Shown here: piece after piece, positions 63,398-64,000 of the stretch
Layout: the number at the start of each line of letters is the position of its first letter
Numbering within the stretch: position 1 is the first letter of the stretch
Assembly (NCBI GenBank): GCA_047600785.1
Contig: JASGKH010000001.1
Coordinates: 124,001-188,000 of the forward strand
Source: Breznakibacter sp047600785
Lineage (GTDB): Bacteria > Bacteroidota > Bacteroidia > Bacteroidales > Marinilabiliaceae
Reading direction: 5' to 3'
Length of the DNA: 64,000 nucleotides
Notes under the pieces: model-generated
Database searches by the model: none
The model's input: only the letters and a program-made list of their open reading frames with translations
Told to the model about the DNA's origin: nothing
Program-made: the position numbers and the translations under genes

Positions 63398-64000
63398 ATG
63401 AAGATGTTGGCCGGACAAGCCTTTGGACGAAGGACTTTGTACTGGTATTTGTGTCAAACATGCTGTTGTTTTTTTCGTTTTATATGCTAATCCCGGTATT
63501 GCCATACTATGTCATGGATTATTTGGGTATTTCGCAAACCCTGGCTGGTATAGTGTTGGCGCTTTACACCATTTCGGCGTTACTCATTCGGCCATTGTCT
63601 GGATATTTGGTTGATACGTTTAACCGAAAGCCGTTGTATCTCGTTTGCTATGCGGTATTTTGTGCTGCTTTGGCCGGTTATGTGGTGGCGACATCCCTGT
63701 TGGTATTCATTCTGTTAAGAATTATGCACGGTTTTGCTTTCGGTGCGGGTACAGTGAGCGGAAGCACTGTTGCCGTGGACATTATGCCATCCGCACGTCG
63801 GGGAGAAGGTATTGGCTACTATGGTATGGCCGCAAGTATTGCCATGGCGGTAGGACCGGCCATTGGGTATTGGTTGTACCAGCATCATTCCTTTTCTGTA
63901 ATTTTTGTGGTTGCATTGTTGTCCGGTTTAGTCGGCTTAATGGCAATCACACGCATTAAGCCAATAAAAAAACCACGTCCAGCGGATAAGCCACAGGAGA
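63394..64000 (+). CDS. MFS transporter (3' end beyond window)
   Basis: The ATG at 63394 overlaps the marR stop by 4 nt, and the frame is open to the right edge, giving 202 residues. It has a hydrophobic core with about six helices, the MFS motif A GYLVDTFNRKP (loop 2-3) and IMHGFAFGAGTVSGS (helix 4), with GYYGMAASIAMAVGPAIG for helix 5. This is the drug-efflux type of the superfamily. The MarR-MFS pair suggests an inducible efflux unit. The C-terminal half is missing. Confidence 0.9.
   Translation, partial: MNEDVGRTSLWTKDFVLVFVSNMLLFFSFYMLIPVLPYYVMDYLGISQTLAGIVLALYTISALLIRPLSGYLVDTFNRKPLYLVCYAVFCAALAGYVVATSLLVFILLRIMHGFAFGAGTVSGSTVAVDIMPSARRGEGIGYYGMAASIAMAVGPAIGYWLYQHHSFSVIFVVALLSGLVGLMAITRIKPIKKPRPADKPQE

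Noticed and set aside
1..64000. Insertion sequences, prophage or integrated element
   Set aside because: I looked for transposase, integrase, relaxase, phage structural and toxin-antitoxin genes and saw none; the gene content and order are of core type.

Overview
The window looks like a chromosome segment of a Bacteroidota bacterium, most likely class Bacteroidia (Bacteroidales/Marinilabiliales-like). Evidence: promoters of the Bacteroidota type (TTTG/TTG, 17-20 bp, TAnnTTTG) lie before many genes; Shine-Dalgarno sites are weak; families that are mainly Bacteroidota occur throughout (DUF4834, DUF4271, DUF4890, DUF6048/DUF6452, HU-DUF4469); and the gene order DUF4271-hemD-rnpA-yidD is typical. 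I see no insertion sequence, prophage, integrase, CRISPR array or rRNA operon. Most of the window is core genome with a few accessory loci.

Layout. 1-9.7 kb: a HEAT-like secreted protein (cut by the left edge), recR with two small genes, DUF4834, a CtpA-type protease and dCMP deaminase, 3-methyladenine glycosylase, an outer-membrane barrel protein, dGTPase, a YgjP-type metallopeptidase and Dps. 9.8-16.1 kb: an FtsX/MacB-like permease with an ABC ATPase whose catalytic motifs are badly eroded, divergent from an NtrC-type regulator and its histidine kinase. 16.1-24.4 kb: L,D-transpeptidase, rsgA, a two-receiver hybrid kinase, another kinase and a TPR/PD40 protein. 24.7-31.1 kb: rbfA, methyltransferase, LolC/E-like permease, dusB, DUF4268, fabH, rpmF, yceD. 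31.2-34.5 kb: an ECF sigma factor, a putative membrane anti-sigma factor and a Spy-like protein, divergent from a lipoprotein and a second Spy-like (DUF4890) protein, with matching ECF-type promoter motifs on both sides. 34.7-40.8 kb: GH97 and GH106 glycosidases flanking pyrH. 41.0-46.4 kb: an HU-DUF4469 protein followed by an unusual four-unit 23-bp palindromic array, a Big2-like lipoprotein and a large GAF/PAS hybrid kinase. 46.5-51.1 kb: nadB and the translation operon rplM-rpsI-rpsB-tsf. 51.2-57.1 kb: a second L,D-transpeptidase, an epimerase, an OsmC-like protein lacking one expected cysteine, ribE, a guanine-deaminase-like gene, two identical tRNA-Asn genes and a PfkB kinase. 57.3-61.9 kb: yidD, rnpA, hemD, DUF4271, a LOG-family protein, DUF6048 and DUF6452. 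61.9-63.0 kb: about 1 kb without a convincing gene. 63.0-64.0 kb: a MarR regulator overlapping an MFS transporter that runs off the right edge.

Best candidates for something undescribed: the 23-bp array beside the HU-like gene (41.77-41.86 kb), the permease/degenerate-ATPase/two-component locus (9.8-16.1 kb), and the mirrored ECF sigma module with Spy-like proteins on both sides (31.2-34.5 kb). All functional statements are from reading translations and motifs; no database search was run.
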